Counted from the stretch's first letter, positions 1 through 7,229 are shown. The stretch: 10,236 nucleotides of DNA from Saccharofermentans sp. (GCA_024692105.1 JAILMZ010000105.1:1-10236); one strand, 5' to 3'. Notes: generated by a model not told the origin, from the letters alone. Program-made: numbers and translations.

Positions 1-526
1 GGCTATGACCATGGGTACCAGAATCGTAGTCATGAAGGATGGTTTCATCCAGCAGGTTGACTCTCCTACGGAGCTCTATGACAACCCGGTCAACACATTC
101 GTTGCAGGATTCATCGGAATGCCTCCTATGAACTTCATCAACGCTATCATCAATGTTGAAGGTTCTGACGTATTCATCTCATTCGAGAACGTTACGATCA
201 AGCTCCCTGAGAGATATGCAGTTGAGGAAGTTATGGAGCGTGACGGACAGGAAGTTATCTTCGGTGTAAGACCTGAGGCTCTTACAGATGACTCCACATA
301 CGTTACAGATCACCCCGAGGCAGCTTTCCCTGCAGACGTTGACGTCGTCGAGATGCTCGGTGCAGAGACATACCTCTATGTTACAGTTAACGGTTCTCTG
401 CCTCTCACATGCCGCGTTGACCCTACTACATCACAGTCTTCCGTTGGCCAGGTAGTAGACCTCGCTATCGATGCAAACCGTGTTCACATCTTCGATAAGG
501 ACACAGAGCAGAGCATCATTTCCTAA
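1..526 (+). CDS. Sugar ABC transporter ATP-binding protein, MalK/MsmX/UgpC type (C-terminal part, 5' end outside window)
   Basis: This is the C-terminal part, about 174 residues, of an ABC ATPase that powers carbohydrate or glycerol-phosphate import from the cytoplasmic face of the membrane. The reading frame is open from the first full codon at base 2, and the text AMTMGTRIVVMKDGFIQQ is the classic region just after the H-loop of the MalK/MsmX family. It is followed by SPTELYDNPVNTFVAGFIG, also typical of the family. The rest matches the regulatory OB/TOBE region, with GVRPEAL (MalK GIRPE motif) and VDVVEMLGAETYLY (TOBE motif). Walker A, signature and Walker B motifs lie upstream of the window. 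The gene ends in TAA at 524-526 and is followed by a strong terminator, so no permease gene follows it on the same transcript. A general ATPase shared by several importers, as MsmX is in Bacillus subtilis, is a reasonable inference. Family assignment is firm; substrate is unknown. Confidence 0.93.
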   Translation, partial: AMTMGTRIVVMKDGFIQQVDSPTELYDNPVNTFVAGFIGMPPMNFINAIINVEGSDVFISFENVTIKLPERYAVEEVMERDGQEVIFGVRPEALTDDSTYVTDHPEAAFPADVDVVEMLGAETYLYVTVNGSLPLTCRVDPTTSQSSVGQVVDLAIDANRVHIFDKDTEQSIIS

Positions 527-550
527 TCGGTTAGATAATCTGATTGATCA

Positions 551-583
551 TAAGGCCGGACCTTCGGGTTCGGCCTTATTCTT
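551..583 (+). terminator. Rho-independent terminator after the sugar ATPase gene
   Basis: Bases 551-562 and 567-578 form an uninterrupted 12-bp stem (one G-U pair) closed by a TTCG tetraloop at 563-566 in a C(UUCG)G context, which is exceptionally stable. The stem is followed by TTCTTTG. It lies 24 bases after the stop codon and separates the ATPase from the next transcription unit. Confidence 0.92.
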
Positions 584-590
584 TGAATGC

Positions 591-619
591 TTGCACCAAA
601 TTGCGAAAAAATATAGAAT
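591..619 (+). promoter_or_regulatory. Probable sigma-A promoter of the regulator-ftsEX-hslO operon
   Basis: TTGCAC (591-596) and TAGAAT (614-619) are separated by exactly 17 bases, with an A-rich spacer. The -10 box matches the consensus at 5 of 6 positions and the -35 at 3 of 6. The predicted transcript would start near 626, which excludes the upstream ATG at 623 as a start for the regulator gene. The -10 box is the same as the one in the rpsJ promoter of this window (9779-9784). Confidence 0.6.
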
Positions 620-676
620 TTAATGAGGCTTCCTGTAAGTCTTGTATTATTTGTGCTCAGAGGGCGAGGTGTAGAT

Positions 677-1783
677 ATGGAAGAGATCAAGAAGTGCATG
701 CGTCAGGTGAAGACGATCCTCCCTGTAGATTGCGGTGTTCTGGATACTTCAGGAGTGATCCTGGCGGCAACTGATGATTCCCTTGAAGGCGAGACAGATC
801 CTTCCTTCCGCGCGGTCATGTCCGGCGGAGACATTTTCGCTTCCACTGCAGACCGTACATATCTCAAGGTAAATATAGGCGAGCAGCTCAAGTACGTCAT
901 CTATGTCGAGAGCACTGATGCCGACGCCAAGATATCGCTCCAGCTCATCTCGGAATGGATCAAGACCATTGCCAAGGAGAAGGGCACGGATGCCGAGAAG
1001 TCGATCTTCATCAGGAATGTCCTGCTTGATAATGAGATCAGGTCCGAAGTTCCGATGATCGCACGCGGATTCAAGATCGACTGCAAGGACGAAAGACTCG
1101 TTATTGTCGTAAGGACTGCAGCAGACCAGAGCACGGAAGCTTTCGAGATATTGCAGAACCTCTATAATGATTCCGATACGACCATGGTCATCTCGATGGA
1201 TGATACGACAACCATTGTAATCATCGATTCTTCCGACACATCAGGTGATGAGGCCGCAAGAGGCGAGTTCATCGATGATGCAAGCCAGTCCATTCTCGCA
1301 TGCCTGAATTCCGAAGGCTGCGTTGCAAAGGTTGCGGTAGGTTCCATCGTTCCTTCATTTATGGATATAAGCAAGTCCTACTCCGATGCCATGACCGCTC
1401 TTAAGGTCAGCAAGATCTTTGACGGTGAGCAGGACATCTCAAGATATGACAAGCTGGGTCTCGGCAGACTGATCTATCAGCTCCCCAAGCCCCTCTGCGA
1501 GATGTTCATCCGCGAAGTCTTCCCGAATGACGCGTTCAGACAGTTAGACGAGGAGACAAGGACGACTATCGATACATTCTTTGCCAACGACCTCAACGGT
1601 TCCGAGACTTCAAGGGAACTGTTCGTACACAGGAACACACTCGTATACCGTCTTGAGAAGGTTAAGACCAAGACAGGTCTCGATCTTAGAAAGTTCGATG
1701 ATGCGGTACTGTTCAAGATGGCGACGATGGTTAGGATATATATCGATTATCTTAACGATACTAACGACAATAAGATAAGGTAA
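677..1783 (+). CDS. CdaR/PucR-family transcriptional regulator
   Basis: A 368-residue DNA-binding regulator of the CdaR/PucR type. The C-terminal helix-turn-helix (HTH_30) is clear at about residues 300-352, with the diagnostic core SRELFVHRNTLVYRLEKVK and then the TGLDLRKFDDAVLFKMA helix. Residues about 160-270 look like the degenerate GGDEF-like middle domain usual in this family. The N-terminal about 120 residues (DCGVLDTSGVILAATD) resemble a small PAS/sugar-diacid-type sensor region. The start at ATG 677 is chosen because GAGGTG at 666-671 gives a good ribosome site 5 bases upstream; the in-frame ATG at 623 overlaps the predicted -10 box and would add an unlikely hydrophobic stretch. The effector is not known from sequence; family members sense diacids, purines or amino acids. 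It stands 9 bases before ftsE and in the same frame, so it may be autoregulatory or control the division operon. Family confidence is high, role uncertain. Confidence 0.9.
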   Translation: MEEIKKCMRQVKTILPVDCGVLDTSGVILAATDDSLEGETDPSFRAVMSGGDIFASTADRTYLKVNIGEQLKYVIYVESTDADAKISLQLISEWIKTIAKEKGTDAEKSIFIRNVLLDNEIRSEVPMIARGFKIDCKDERLVIVVRTAADQSTEAFEILQNLYNDSDTTMVISMDDTTTIVIIDSSDTSGDEAARGEFIDDASQSILACLNSEGCVAKVAVGSIVPSFMDISKSYSDAMTALKVSKIFDGEQDISRYDKLGLGRLIYQLPKPLCEMFIREVFPNDAFRQLDEETRTTIDTFFANDLNGSETSRELFVHRNTLVYRLEKVKTKTGLDLRKFDDAVLFKMATMVRIYIDYLNDTNDNKIR

Positions 1784-1792
1784 CAGTATTCA

Positions 1793-3106
1793 GTGATTGA
1801 TTTTAAAGACGTAAAAAAGACTTACAAATCCGGAGTGGAAGCACTCAAGGGCGTAAGCTTCACTATCGATGACGGAGATTTCGTATTCGTTATCGGCAAG
1901 TCGGGTTCAGGCAAATCCACACTTCTTAAATGCATTACATGCGAGGAGACGCCTACGGAGGGCTCCGTTCTGATAGACAATTTTGATATCTCACATATGA
2001 GCCGCGCACTGGTCCCGGCATTAAGACGACAGATCGGCATGATCTATCAGGACTTCCGTCTGATCGAGTCAAAGACCGTCGCAGAGAACGTTGCTTTCGC
2101 AGGCGAGATCGTCGGTGTTCCGGCAAAGAGCCTTGCGAACACGGTAAGCATCTGTTTGTCGGCAGTAGGTCTCAAGGACAAGGCAAACGCTTATCCGCAG
2201 GAGCTTTCGGGCGGTGAGCAGCAAAGAGTCGCGATTGCAAGAGCAATGGTAAACAACCCCAAGCTCATAGTCGCGGACGAGCCTACGGGCAACCTTGACC
2301 CTGACACTTCCGAGAGCATTATGGCAATGCTCCTCGAGATCAACAAGAACGGAACCACATCCGGAAACAAGACTACGGTAATAATCTGCACGCACGACAG
2401 CAATCTGGTAGACAGGATGAAGCAGCGTGTAATAGAGATAGACGGCGGACTCGTCGTCCGTGACGAGAAGGCGAGCGGCTATACGGAAGAAAGGCGCGAG
2501 GAGAGACCGAGCGTCATTACCACCGAAGACTACGGCAACATTCCCGGCTCAGGCCTGGCGTTCGGAGAAGACTTCGATTACAGTGATTCCTACGATGACC
2601 AGGGTTTCGAGCATGCCCCCCGCGGTTTTGTTTTCGGCGACTCAGCGCAGAAGGCGTATGTGCCTGCGGAAGAACCGCTGCCGGTCGAAGAAATAGCAGC
2701 GGCGCCGGAAGAAGAGAGCGGTGTTCCCGAAGAGATCCTTCTTGATGAGGAGCCTGCACCGGAGCCCGAAGTAATAGAGATAACCATTCCTCAGGAACCT
2801 GTCACCGAAGAAGAGACCATTCCTTCAGAAGAGATAATCCCTGAGCCTGCAGAAGAGTTCACTTTCAACGATGAGCCCGCAGCGGAAGAACCTGCTGTCG
2901 AGGCATCTGAGACAGTGGATTTTCCGACTGTGCCCGTATTAACGGACAAAGAGCAGAAACGTGCGGAAAAGCAGGCACTCAAGGAAGCGAGACGCGCCGA
3001 GAAAGAGGCCAGACGCAAGGCAAAGCTTGACGGGAAGTTCAAGACAAGGTCGGCAGATCCGAATGTTGCCTCTGATATTGATATGATCCCGGAGGATGAT
3101 GACTGA
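1793..3106 (+). CDS. ftsE: Cell division ATP-binding protein FtsE with long acidic C-terminal extension
   Basis: FtsE is the cytoplasmic ATPase of the FtsEX complex that controls peptidoglycan hydrolysis at the septum. Residues 1-225 hold a complete ABC domain: Walker A GKSGSGKST (35-43), Q-loop Q86 in YQDFRLI, which is a hallmark of FtsE, signature LSGGEQQ (138-144), Walker B LIVADEP (158-164), D-loop NLDP (167-170) and switch His201. FtsE normally ends at about 220-230 residues; this protein has 437. The extra part (about 230-437) is Glu/Pro-rich and low in complexity, then has a Lys/Arg/Glu-rich probable helix (about 385-420) and ends in acidic residues. The start is GTG 1793, 9 bases after the regulator's stop; the only ribosome site in reach is a weak AAGG at 1777-1780, so translation may depend on coupling. 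The TGA stop overlaps the ftsX ATG. A simple frameshift is unlikely as origin of the tail, because its composition is consistent and it runs exactly into ftsX. Confidence 0.95.
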   Translation: MIDFKDVKKTYKSGVEALKGVSFTIDDGDFVFVIGKSGSGKSTLLKCITCEETPTEGSVLIDNFDISHMSRALVPALRRQIGMIYQDFRLIESKTVAENVAFAGEIVGVPAKSLANTVSICLSAVGLKDKANAYPQELSGGEQQRVAIARAMVNNPKLIVADEPTGNLDPDTSESIMAMLLEINKNGTTSGNKTTVIICTHDSNLVDRMKQRVIEIDGGLVVRDEKASGYTEERREERPSVITTEDYGNIPGSGLAFGEDFDYSDSYDDQGFEHAPRGFVFGDSAQKAYVPAEEPLPVEEIAAAPEEESGVPEEILLDEEPAPEPEVIEITIPQEPVTEEETIPSEEIIPEPAEEFTFNDEPAAEEPAVEASETVDFPTVPVLTDKEQKRAEKQALKEARRAEKEARRKAKLDGKFKTRSADPNVASDIDMIPEDDD

Positions 3107-4002
3107 TGAGTGTTAGAGCTTTTTTCAATTCCGTTAAGGAAGGATTCCGCGGAATAGTCAGACATCCGCTGGTAACGGTCGCTTCGATTACGACTATCCT
3201 TTTGATGCTGTTCATAATGGGCGTGTTCTTTATCTTCTCGGTAAACGCAAGGACAATAATGACAAGGCTTTCGCAGAAGCCTCCGATCGAAGTGTACATG
3301 AAGCTTCAGTGCACGGAAGAGCAGCTGAACGACGTTCAGGCAAAGCTCGCTGCAAACCCGAACATAATGGAATTCCACTATGCTTCACCTGAGGATAACT
3401 ACAACTCATATAAGGCAAATCTCGGTTCGTCGGCATCGCTTCTCGATGACTTCGACTACAACATGTACCTTCCCCACACTTTCAGCCTGAGGCTGACCGA
3501 TCCTGCCACGGCAGATCAGGTGTGTGCCGAGATCGCCACATATAACGGCGTGTCAAAGGTACAGCAGGAAAGCAATGTCATGAGGTTCCTGACGAAAGCT
3601 TCGAGGATCGTGAACATTACGACGGTTGCGGCTTTCGCGATACTCTTCGTAATTGCGCTGTTCATCATATCCAACATGGTAAGGATCTCGGTCTATTCCA
3701 GAGCGAGTGAGATAGAGATAATGAAATTTGTCGGTGCCACCAACAACTACATCAGACTGCCCTACATCATCGAGGGTGCGATCGTAGGGATCATCAGCGC
3801 CATTTGCGCATGGGGCATCACGGTCGTTATATACCGCGGTATCTACATACAGTCCATGAGCGAGATAGCTCCGACGAGTTTCTACGCTCTGGTCCCGACA
3901 CACAACATCATGTGGTCGGAGATCGTTCTGATACTTCTTATGGGAGTGATAATAGGTTCCATCGGAAGCGGAATCTCGGTGAGGAAATATGTCAGAGTAT
4001 AA
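3106..4002 (+). CDS. ftsX: Cell division membrane protein FtsX
   Basis: The 298-residue membrane partner of FtsE. It has the expected topology: cytoplasmic N-terminus, first membrane segment at about 22-46, an extracellular domain at about 47-168, and three more membrane segments at about 170-192, 224-243 and 272-292. The sequence EIEIMKFVGATNNYIRLPY (about 201-220) is the conserved cytoplasmic loop that contacts FtsE in this family. The extracellular domain is the part that binds the coiled coil of the hydrolase, and that partner is encoded immediately downstream. The start ATG (3106-3108) overlaps the ftsE stop in TGATG, with GGAGG at 3091-3095 ten bases upstream. The 3' end overlaps the next gene by 14 bases. 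Like other FtsX proteins it is not expected to transport a substrate; it transmits ATPase state across the membrane. Confidence 0.96.
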   Translation: MSVRAFFNSVKEGFRGIVRHPLVTVASITTILLMLFIMGVFFIFSVNARTIMTRLSQKPPIEVYMKLQCTEEQLNDVQAKLAANPNIMEFHYASPEDNYNSYKANLGSSASLLDDFDYNMYLPHTFSLRLTDPATADQVCAEIATYNGVSKVQQESNVMRFLTKASRIVNITTVAAFAILFVIALFIISNMVRISVYSRASEIEIMKFVGATNNYIRLPYIIEGAIVGIISAICAWGITVVIYRGIYIQSMSEIAPTSFYALVPTHNIMWSEIVLILLMGVIIGSIGSGISVRKYVRV

Positions 4003-5461
4003 AAGAGAGTTGGAAGAGATATATGCACGTGAGGATGCTTTCAGGGCAAAAGTCTGGAAGCCTTTGATTCTTGCGGCAGTCGTTATGGTATCGGCTTTTG
4101 TTACGTCGGTATTCTACGCAGGCAATATCATGGCGACCGGCCCTGATGCCGGCGGCATTCAGATCTACTATGTCGATCAGTCTGATATCGATCAGGCTAA
4201 GGCGGATAAGGATGCGGCTGAAGCACAGGCTGCAGAGGCCGCTGCAATGGTAAGTTCGCTCAAGTCACAGAAGAACTCGCTTACGGGCGAACTCGAGAAA
4301 CTCAATGAGGCGAACGAGGAACAGAAGGCCCAGTATGAGCTCATCTGCACACAGCTTGAGGCGGCGCTTGAAGCTAAGGCTCAGGCATTGGAGGATTACA
4401 TCGAGGCGGAAGAGAACCTCGAAGCCCAGGAGCTCTTGTTCTCCGAGAGAGTCTCCGCAATGTTCGAATACCAGAACAAGTCGACTCTCGAAGTCCTTCT
4501 TGAATCGGACAACATAGCGGGATTCTTTACCAACATGGAGATCATCACGCTCATCGCGGATGCGGATGCACAGGCGATAGACCAGATGCAGATAGCGCTG
4601 GACGACGCAGAACTCCAGAAAGAGATCAAGCTCCAGGAAGCAGAGGACATGCAGACCATTGCAGATCAGAAGCAGGCAGAGTTAGACGAACTCGAGGCCT
4701 TGATCGGTACGACTGAAGAAACGCTTGCGAGCGTATCCTCCCAGCTTTCTTCGTGGGAACAGCAGGAAGACGAACTCGAAGCTTATGCACAGTCCCTGAA
4801 CGATCAGATACTGTCGCTTCAGTCCGAATACAATGCACAGGTGGCAGCGCAGCAGGCAGCACAGCAGCCTGCGCAGACTTCTTCGGCAGACTCTGGAACC
4901 ACATCGGAAACATCTTCCGATTCCGGTTCCGGTTCTACGTCCACATCCGACTCGGGTTCAACATCCACATCGGATTCAGGCACATCGTCTTCAGATTCGG
5001 GGTCTTCGAGTTCCAGCGGAGCTCCGAGCAATCCCGTATCGCCTTCGATAAACATATCAATGTCATGGCCGGCTTCAGGTTACATCTCATCTTCCTACGG
5101 CTACAGACTGCATCCCGTATATAACACATGGAAGTTCCATTCCGGCATCGATATCGCCTGCGGTTACGGCAGTGCGATCTGTGCAGCGGCTTCCGGCACG
5201 GTAATCTACGTTACCGAGCCTGTCGAGGGCTGCAACACAGGCGGAAGCGGTTACGGCAACTACTGCATAATCGACCACGGCGACGGAGTTACCACGCTCT
5301 ATGCGCATGCAAGGGACATCTATGTTTCTGTCGGCGATTATGTCAGCGCGGGACAGCAGATAGGCGAAGTCGGAAGCACGGGCACTTCGACCGGCGCTCA
5401 CCTTCACTTCGAGGTAAGAGTCAACGGCACCGCTTATAATCCCTGCGATTATCTTCCGTAA
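3989..5461 (+). CDS. Membrane-anchored coiled-coil M23 peptidoglycan endopeptidase (FtsEX-controlled)
   Basis: A 490-residue cell-wall hydrolase. Residues 1-24 are charged and probably cytoplasmic, and 25-45 form a single membrane anchor with no clear cleavage site. Residues about 63-290 are a long Ala/Glu/Gln-rich coiled coil, resembling the FtsX-binding part of EnvC and PcsB. About 294-352 is a Ser/Thr/Gly/Asp linker, and about 355-490 the M23 (LytM-type) domain. The active site is complete: zinc ligands His384, Asp388 (HSGID) and His473, and catalytic His440 (LYAH) and His471 (AHLHFEV). The spacing between His440 and His471 is 31 residues, the same as in LytM. It is therefore expected to cut peptide cross-links itself, unlike E. 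coli EnvC, which only activates amidases. ATG 3989 is preceded by GAGG at 3981-3984 and lies within the end of ftsX, consistent with translational coupling. Partnership with FtsEX is inferred from order and the coiled coil. Confidence 0.93.
   Translation: MSEYKRELEEIYAREDAFRAKVWKPLILAAVVMVSAFVTSVFYAGNIMATGPDAGGIQIYYVDQSDIDQAKADKDAAEAQAAEAAAMVSSLKSQKNSLTGELEKLNEANEEQKAQYELICTQLEAALEAKAQALEDYIEAEENLEAQELLFSERVSAMFEYQNKSTLEVLLESDNIAGFFTNMEIITLIADADAQAIDQMQIALDDAELQKEIKLQEAEDMQTIADQKQAELDELEALIGTTEETLASVSSQLSSWEQQEDELEAYAQSLNDQILSLQSEYNAQVAAQQAAQQPAQTSSADSGTTSETSSDSGSGSTSTSDSGSTSTSDSGTSSSDSGSSSSSGAPSNPVSPSINISMSWPASGYISSSYGYRLHPVYNTWKFHSGIDIACGYGSAICAAASGTVIYVTEPVEGCNTGGSGYGNYCIIDHGDGVTTLYAHARDIYVSVGDYVSAGQQIGEVGSTGTSTGAHLHFEVRVNGTAYNPCDYLP
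4931..5000 (+). repeat. Short coding repeat in the Ser/Thr/Gly linker of the M23 hydrolase
   Basis: Two tandem 24-base units (4931-4954 and 4955-4978) each encode GSTSTSDS with different synonymous codons, followed by a shorter degenerate unit encoding GTSSSDS from 4979. The units sit inside the flexible linker between coiled coil and catalytic domain. Such a linker can vary in length between strains by repeat gain or loss. Confidence 0.7.
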
Positions 5462-5463
5462 CC

Positions 5464-6225
5464 ATGGATAATTTCTACGATTGTCTTGCAAGGCACTACG
5501 ATACCATGCAGTCGGACATGGATGTCCGCGCGTGGGCAGAATACTATGCTTTCCTGATAGAACGCCACTCAAAGATCAAGGTCCGCTCGATAACTGATCT
5601 CGGATGTGGCACGGGAAGCGTCGACATCCCGCTGGCAAAGATGGGATATAAGGTGACGGGCATAGATTCTGCCGGGCAGATGCTCAATCTGGCAAGTGCC
5701 AGGAGGGGAGCAGGTAAGATAATATGGTCTCTTCAGGACATTACGGACTTCGAGCTTCCGTTCAAGACCGACTGCTTTATATCCGTTCTCGATACGGTTG
5801 ATCACATAACCGATGAGAATGCCATAAGGAAAATGTTTGCCAACATTGCAGATTACCTTAATGCCGGCGGCGTGTTCGTTTTCGACGCGATAACGAGAAA
5901 GCACCTGGCGAAAACGCTCGCGGACAACGTCTTCTATGAGGATTACGAGGACTTCACACTGCTCTGGCTGAACAGCTACGATGCGGACACGCGCACGAAC
6001 ACCGCGGAGCTGACACTGTTCGAAAAGCAGGCAGACGGAAGGTTCGTAAGATACGACGGCGACCTGGTGGAGCGGTTCTACCCGGAGAAGTTTTTCGTGC
6101 AGACGGCAAAGAAGGCCGGCCTTGTGCATCTCGGAACATACGACGAGCTGTCGGATAACGCGCCGGACAAGGATTCCGAGAGGATCTTCCTCGTGTTCGG
6201 CAAGCCTTCGGAGGAGAACGGATGA
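5464..6225 (+). CDS. Class I SAM-dependent methyltransferase, YqeM-like
   Basis: A 253-residue cytoplasmic protein with a Rossmann-type methyltransferase fold. The SAM-binding motif I is DLGCGTG (45-51), followed by VTGIDSAGQML (motif II region) and a later D-rich strand, FISVLDTVDHI. The N-terminus FYDCLARHYDTMQSDMD resembles the start of YqeM-type small-molecule or RNA methyltransferases (Methyltransf_25 group). The substrate cannot be told from sequence. ATG 5464 begins two bases after the hydrolase stop; there is no clear ribosome site in front of it, so it probably depends on re-initiation by ribosomes finishing the hydrolase gene. The N-terminal motif argues against a later start. The TGA stop overlaps the ATG of hslO (ATGA). 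The place in a division operon does not itself prove a role in division. Confidence 0.85.
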   Translation: MDNFYDCLARHYDTMQSDMDVRAWAEYYAFLIERHSKIKVRSITDLGCGTGSVDIPLAKMGYKVTGIDSAGQMLNLASARRGAGKIIWSLQDITDFELPFKTDCFISVLDTVDHITDENAIRKMFANIADYLNAGGVFVFDAITRKHLAKTLADNVFYEDYEDFTLLWLNSYDADTRTNTAELTLFEKQADGRFVRYDGDLVERFYPEKFFVQTAKKAGLVHLGTYDELSDNAPDKDSERIFLVFGKPSEENG

Positions 6226-7133
6226 CAGACGGAGTGTATTACGTAAAGGGCGTACCCGAGGATATATCACAGGACCACATCGTCAGGGCTGACGGCTTAG
6301 GCGGCAAGGTAAAGTGCCTTGCTATAAGAACGACCGCGACTTGCGAGACGGCAAGACACCTGCACGCGATGTCTCCATCTGCGACTGCAGCTTTGGGCAG
6401 GTTCATGACAGGGTCTCTTCTTATCTCGGAATCGATGAAGGGCAAGAAGGACACACAGACGACCGTCATCAAATGCGACGGACCGATCAAGGGCATGACC
6501 TGCGTGACCGACTACGGGTTCAAGGTCAGGGCATACCCCATCGAAAACGACATCCCGACCGAGTACCACAGACCCGGCAAGATTAATGTCGGTGCGGCAG
6601 TGGGCAAAGGCCTTCTGACGGTTATAAGGGACATCGGCCTCAAAGAGCCGTATGTCGGTTCGACAGAACTCATAAGCGGAGAGATAGCTGAAGACTTCAC
6701 ATATTATCTGGCATCTTCCGAGCAGACACCTTCCGTTGTTTCTTTGGGAGTGCTCATGGAAGGCGGACACGTGACACAGGCGGGCGGCATGATGATACAG
6801 CTCCTGCCGGGTGCGGGCGAAGACGTGGTCTCTTATCTTGAGACGCGCGCAAACGGATTCCCGGAGATAACATATCTTCTGTCCGAAGGATTCTCTCCTG
6901 CTCAGATACTCGATCTGTTCATGGGTGATCCTGACCTTGAGTATCTGGACGGTGCTCCGGTCAGCTTTACCTGTTCGTGCAGCAAGGAGCGCATGAGCGA
7001 GGGACTTGCCACGCTGGGACAATCTGAACTCGAAGAACTTGCTTCGGGCAGTGAAGGCATCGATACGCAGTGCCACTTCTGCAACAAGAAGTATCATTTT
7101 GATCCCGAAGAGATAAAAAAGCTCATTACTTAA
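6222..7133 (+). CDS. hslO: Hsp33 redox-regulated molecular chaperone
   Basis: A 303-residue cytoplasmic holdase chaperone that is inactive when reduced and zinc-bound, and becomes active when oxidative stress forms disulfides and releases zinc. The C-terminal switch domain has the diagnostic cysteines CSC at 251-253 and CHFC at 284-287, the four zinc ligands. The N-terminal core contains family features such as GRFMTGSLL and the GGMMIQLLPGA segment. Length fits the family (about 290-300). ATG 6222 overlaps the upstream stop as ATGA, with GGAGG at 6210-6214 and a 7-base spacing, so it is efficiently translated as the last gene of the operon. No strong terminator follows; only a weak A/T-rich hairpin lies in 7134-7156. 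Confidence 0.96.
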   Translation: MTDGVYYVKGVPEDISQDHIVRADGLGGKVKCLAIRTTATCETARHLHAMSPSATAALGRFMTGSLLISESMKGKKDTQTTVIKCDGPIKGMTCVTDYGFKVRAYPIENDIPTEYHRPGKINVGAAVGKGLLTVIRDIGLKEPYVGSTELISGEIAEDFTYYLASSEQTPSVVSLGVLMEGGHVTQAGGMMIQLLPGAGEDVVSYLETRANGFPEITYLLSEGFSPAQILDLFMGDPDLEYLDGAPVSFTCSCSKERMSEGLATLGQSELEELASGSEGIDTQCHFCNKKYHFDPEEIKKLIT

Positions 7134-7160
7134 CTTAACCTTAATTTTGGATTAAGCCTA

Positions 7161-7189
7161 TTGTCGTACCTTTGGAGTACGACTATACT
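7161..7189 (+). promoter_or_regulatory. Sigma-A promoter of the solute-binding lipoprotein gene
   Basis: TTGTCG (7161-7166) and TATACT (7184-7189) are spaced by 17 bases. The boxes match the consensus at 4 and 5 of 6 positions. Transcription would start near 7196, leaving a leader of about 34 bases. The TTG that opens the -35 box is in frame with the gene but would be upstream of the transcript start, so it is not the start codon. Confidence 0.7.
7163..7183 (+). promoter_or_regulatory. Candidate operator: perfect inverted repeat inside the promoter
   Basis: GTCGTAC (7163-7169) and GTACGAC (7177-7183) are perfect complements separated by 7 bases. The dyad begins within the -35 box and ends directly before the -10 box. 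It is not followed by a T-run, so it is not a terminator. Half-site centres lie 14 bases apart, so the two half-sites do not face the same side of the helix exactly. The position suggests a repressor site, but the binding protein is unknown. Confidence 0.5.
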
Positions 7190-7196
7190 TATGCTG

Positions 7197-7212
7197 TTTG
7201 CGAAAGCGCAAA
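7197..7212 (+). other. Hairpin at the predicted 5' end of the lipoprotein mRNA
   Basis: TTTGCG (7197-7202) pairs with CGCAAA (7207-7212) around the loop AAAG. It would sit at the extreme 5' end of the transcript from the promoter at 7161-7189 and leave the GGAGG at 7217-7221 free. Such hairpins commonly protect mRNA 5' ends; that role here is inferred. Confidence 0.45.
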
Positions 7213-7229
7213 ATATGGAGGTAAATAGG

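Noticed and set aside
623..676. Upstream ATG extending the regulator by 18 codons
   Set aside because: No ribosome site precedes it, it lies 4 bases after the -10 box and before the predicted transcript start, and ATG 677 has GAGGTG at good spacing.
5569..6270. Long open frame on the - strand opposite the methyltransferase (and a similar one at 6297-7097)
   Set aside because: Shadows of strongly supported + strand genes; translations are rich in Arg/Cys/His with no recognisable motif and no suitable ribosome site context.
7134..7156. Terminator after hslO
   Set aside because: Only a 6-bp A/T-rich stem (CTTAAT with ATTAAG, 7140-7145 and 7151-7156) without a T-run; too weak to call.
7161..7229. 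TTG start adding 23 residues to the solute-binding lipoprotein
   Set aside because: The TTG is the -35 box of a well-formed promoter, and starting there would bury the lipoprotein signal peptide; ATG 7230 has GGAGG.
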